Source: Pseudomonas vanderleydeniana
GTDB lineage: Bacteria; Pseudomonadota; Gammaproteobacteria; Pseudomonadales; Pseudomonadaceae
Reading direction: 5' to 3'
Assembly: GCF_014268755.2 (NCBI RefSeq)
Contig: NZ_CP077093.1
Coordinates: forward strand, 6,694,501-6,758,500
DNA length: 64,000 nt
The translations under genes were made by a program, and so were the position numbers. Positions 63,395 through 64,000 of the stretch are shown here, in pieces; the first letter of the stretch is position 1, and every line of letters begins with the position of its first letter. The notes beneath the pieces are model-generated. The model was not told where the DNA came from, made no database searches, and saw nothing but the letters and a program-made list of their open reading frames with translations.

Positions 63395-63407
63395 CACTTA
63401 GAAGGGC

Positions 63408-63827
63408 GTCCTGGGCAAGGAACAGTTGTACGCCATCCTGAAGTTGCGTACCGAAGTCTTCGTGGTCGAGCAGAACTGCCCCTACCAGGAAGTCGACGGC
63501 CGCGACCTCGAAGGTGACACCTGCCACCTGATGGGCTGGCGCGACGACCAGCTGGCGGCCTATCTGCGCCTGCTCGACCCGGTATCGCAGGGTGGCGACG
63601 TGGTGATCGGCCGGGTAGTCATCGCCCCCCAGGCCCGCGGGCTCGGCCTGGGGCACGAATTGATGGGCCAAGCCCTCGAACAGGCGGAAAAACACTGGCC
63701 CGGGGTGCCGATCTATCTGTCCGCCCAGGCGCACCTGCAGGGCTACTACGGCCGCTATGGCTTCGTCGCCATGGGCGAGGGGTACCTGGAAGACAACATC
63801 CCGCACATCGGCATGCGCAGGGGCTGA
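63408..63827 (+). pseudogene. elaA: elaA-type GNAT gene, 3' fragment
   Basis: It continues the ElaA frame from VLGKEQLYAILKLRTEVFVVEQNCPYQEVDG to the stop. It contains the acetyl-CoA loop VIAPQARGLGLGHEL and the C-terminal LSAQAHLQGYYGRYGFVAMGEGYLEDNIPHIGMRR. A TTG at 63426 could start a product missing ~17 residues, but no Shine-Dalgarno supports this. No other mutation is seen, so excision of the element would restore the gene. Confidence 0.85.
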
Positions 63828-63833
63828 AGCGCC

Positions 63834-64000
63834 TCAGGGGTAGCCCAGCACCTGCCTGATCGACGCCAGGTTGCCCTCGATCCAGCGCTTGTCGATCGCG
63901 CCCCAGTCGTGGATCCGGTAGTTGCCGGCATGATTGCGGGCACCTTCCTGCTGTTCGAACTCACAGAGGATGTCCAGGTCGGCCAGTGCCACGATGGTGT
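63834..64000 (-). CDS. C-terminus of an unrecognised protein, cut by the window edge
   Basis: The last 54 codons of a minus-strand gene ending ..WIEGNLASIRQVLGYP at stop 63834-63836. The fragment contains LADLDILCEFEQQEGARNHAGNYRIHDWGAIDKRW. Codon use fits the neighbours and it converges on elaA with a 6-bp gap. I do not recognise the family. Confidence 0.6.
   Translation of the reverse strand, partial: TIVALADLDILCEFEQQEGARNHAGNYRIHDWGAIDKRWIEGNLASIRQVLGYP

Larger units (their letters stand above)
62018..63407 (+). mobile_element. IS110-family insertion sequence
   Basis: About 1390 bp inserted in elaA. Boundaries come from rejoining the split gene: the dinucleotide GC lies at both junctions (62016-62017 and 63406-63407), as expected for the core of an IS110 insertion, with no longer target duplication and no terminal inverted repeats. 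The left non-coding end is ~290 bp and the right only 12 bp, the layout of the IS110 group (not IS1111), in which the guide RNA is encoded upstream of the transposase. Codon use is less GC-biased than in neighbouring genes, a sign of recent arrival. Confidence 0.88.

Noticed and set aside
62016..63408. Treating the shared GCG at the IS junctions as a 3-bp target duplication.
   Set aside because: IS110 elements recombine at a 2-bp core. The donor guide ends exactly at GC, and using GC restores the elaA frame, so the extra G is coincidental.

Overview
The window is about 64 kb of high-GC chromosome from a Pseudomonas, most likely the P. fluorescens species complex. The grounds are the gene content, a choline/carnitine/dimethylglycine block in the same order as PA5372-PA5401 of P. 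aeruginosa, and many short REP-type inverted repeats typical of that group. Species was not tested. No rRNA, tRNA, CRISPR array or prophage was seen.

Layout. 1-5.4 kb: a membrane cytochrome c (cut by the window edge) and a GMC oxidoreductase fused to an alpha/beta hydrolase. 5.4-6.5 kb: gene-free DNA holding a degenerate tandem array of DnaA boxes. 6.5-17.9 kb: a type II secretion/type IV pilus-like assembly cluster that encloses a secreted lytic polysaccharide monooxygenase (LPMO), its probable substrate. 18-26 kb: the dimethylglycine demethylation operon (dipeptidase, DUF5943, dgcA, dgcB, etfA, etfB). 26-29 kb: small accessory genes, including a toxin-antitoxin pair. 28.9-34.9 kb: carnitine catabolism (cdhR, caiX, cdhC, cdhA, cdhB) and a gamma-butyrobetaine dioxygenase. 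35.4-39.4 kb: a small unknown gene, a chromosomal AAC(6')-type acetyltransferase, gbdR and L-serine dehydratase. 39.9-49.8 kb: choline uptake (cbcXWV, betT) and oxidation to glycine betaine (betIBA). 50-60.7 kb: a TldD/TldE-like pair, a stand-alone rhlA-like gene with an MFS exporter, dbpA, a flavoprotein and a YccS-type membrane protein. 61-64 kb: a periplasmic solute-binding protein and an elaA acetyltransferase gene split by an IS110-family element.

How the genes work together. Gamma-butyrobetaine goes to carnitine (dioxygenase), then 3-dehydrocarnitine (CdhA), then betainyl-CoA (CdhC), then glycine betaine (CdhB). Choline goes to betaine aldehyde (BetA), then glycine betaine (BetB). Betaine demethylation (gbcAB, outside the window) gives dimethylglycine, which DgcAB demethylates with electrons passed to the Etf pair. 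Sarcosine and glycine lead to serine, which SdaB converts to pyruvate. GbdR, CdhR and BetI sense intermediates, and candidate operators for all three can be seen.

Most notable observations: (1) the left end of the IS110 element carries two 8-nt guides matching its own two termini and a shorter match to the target, as expected for a bridge RNA; (2) four tandem ~180-bp units each carry a perfect TTATCCACA DnaA box, far from any dnaA/rpmH origin genes; (3) an LPMO gene lies inside a hybrid T2SS/pilus gene set; (4) 21-bp-spaced direct repeats sit upstream of caiX and cbcX.
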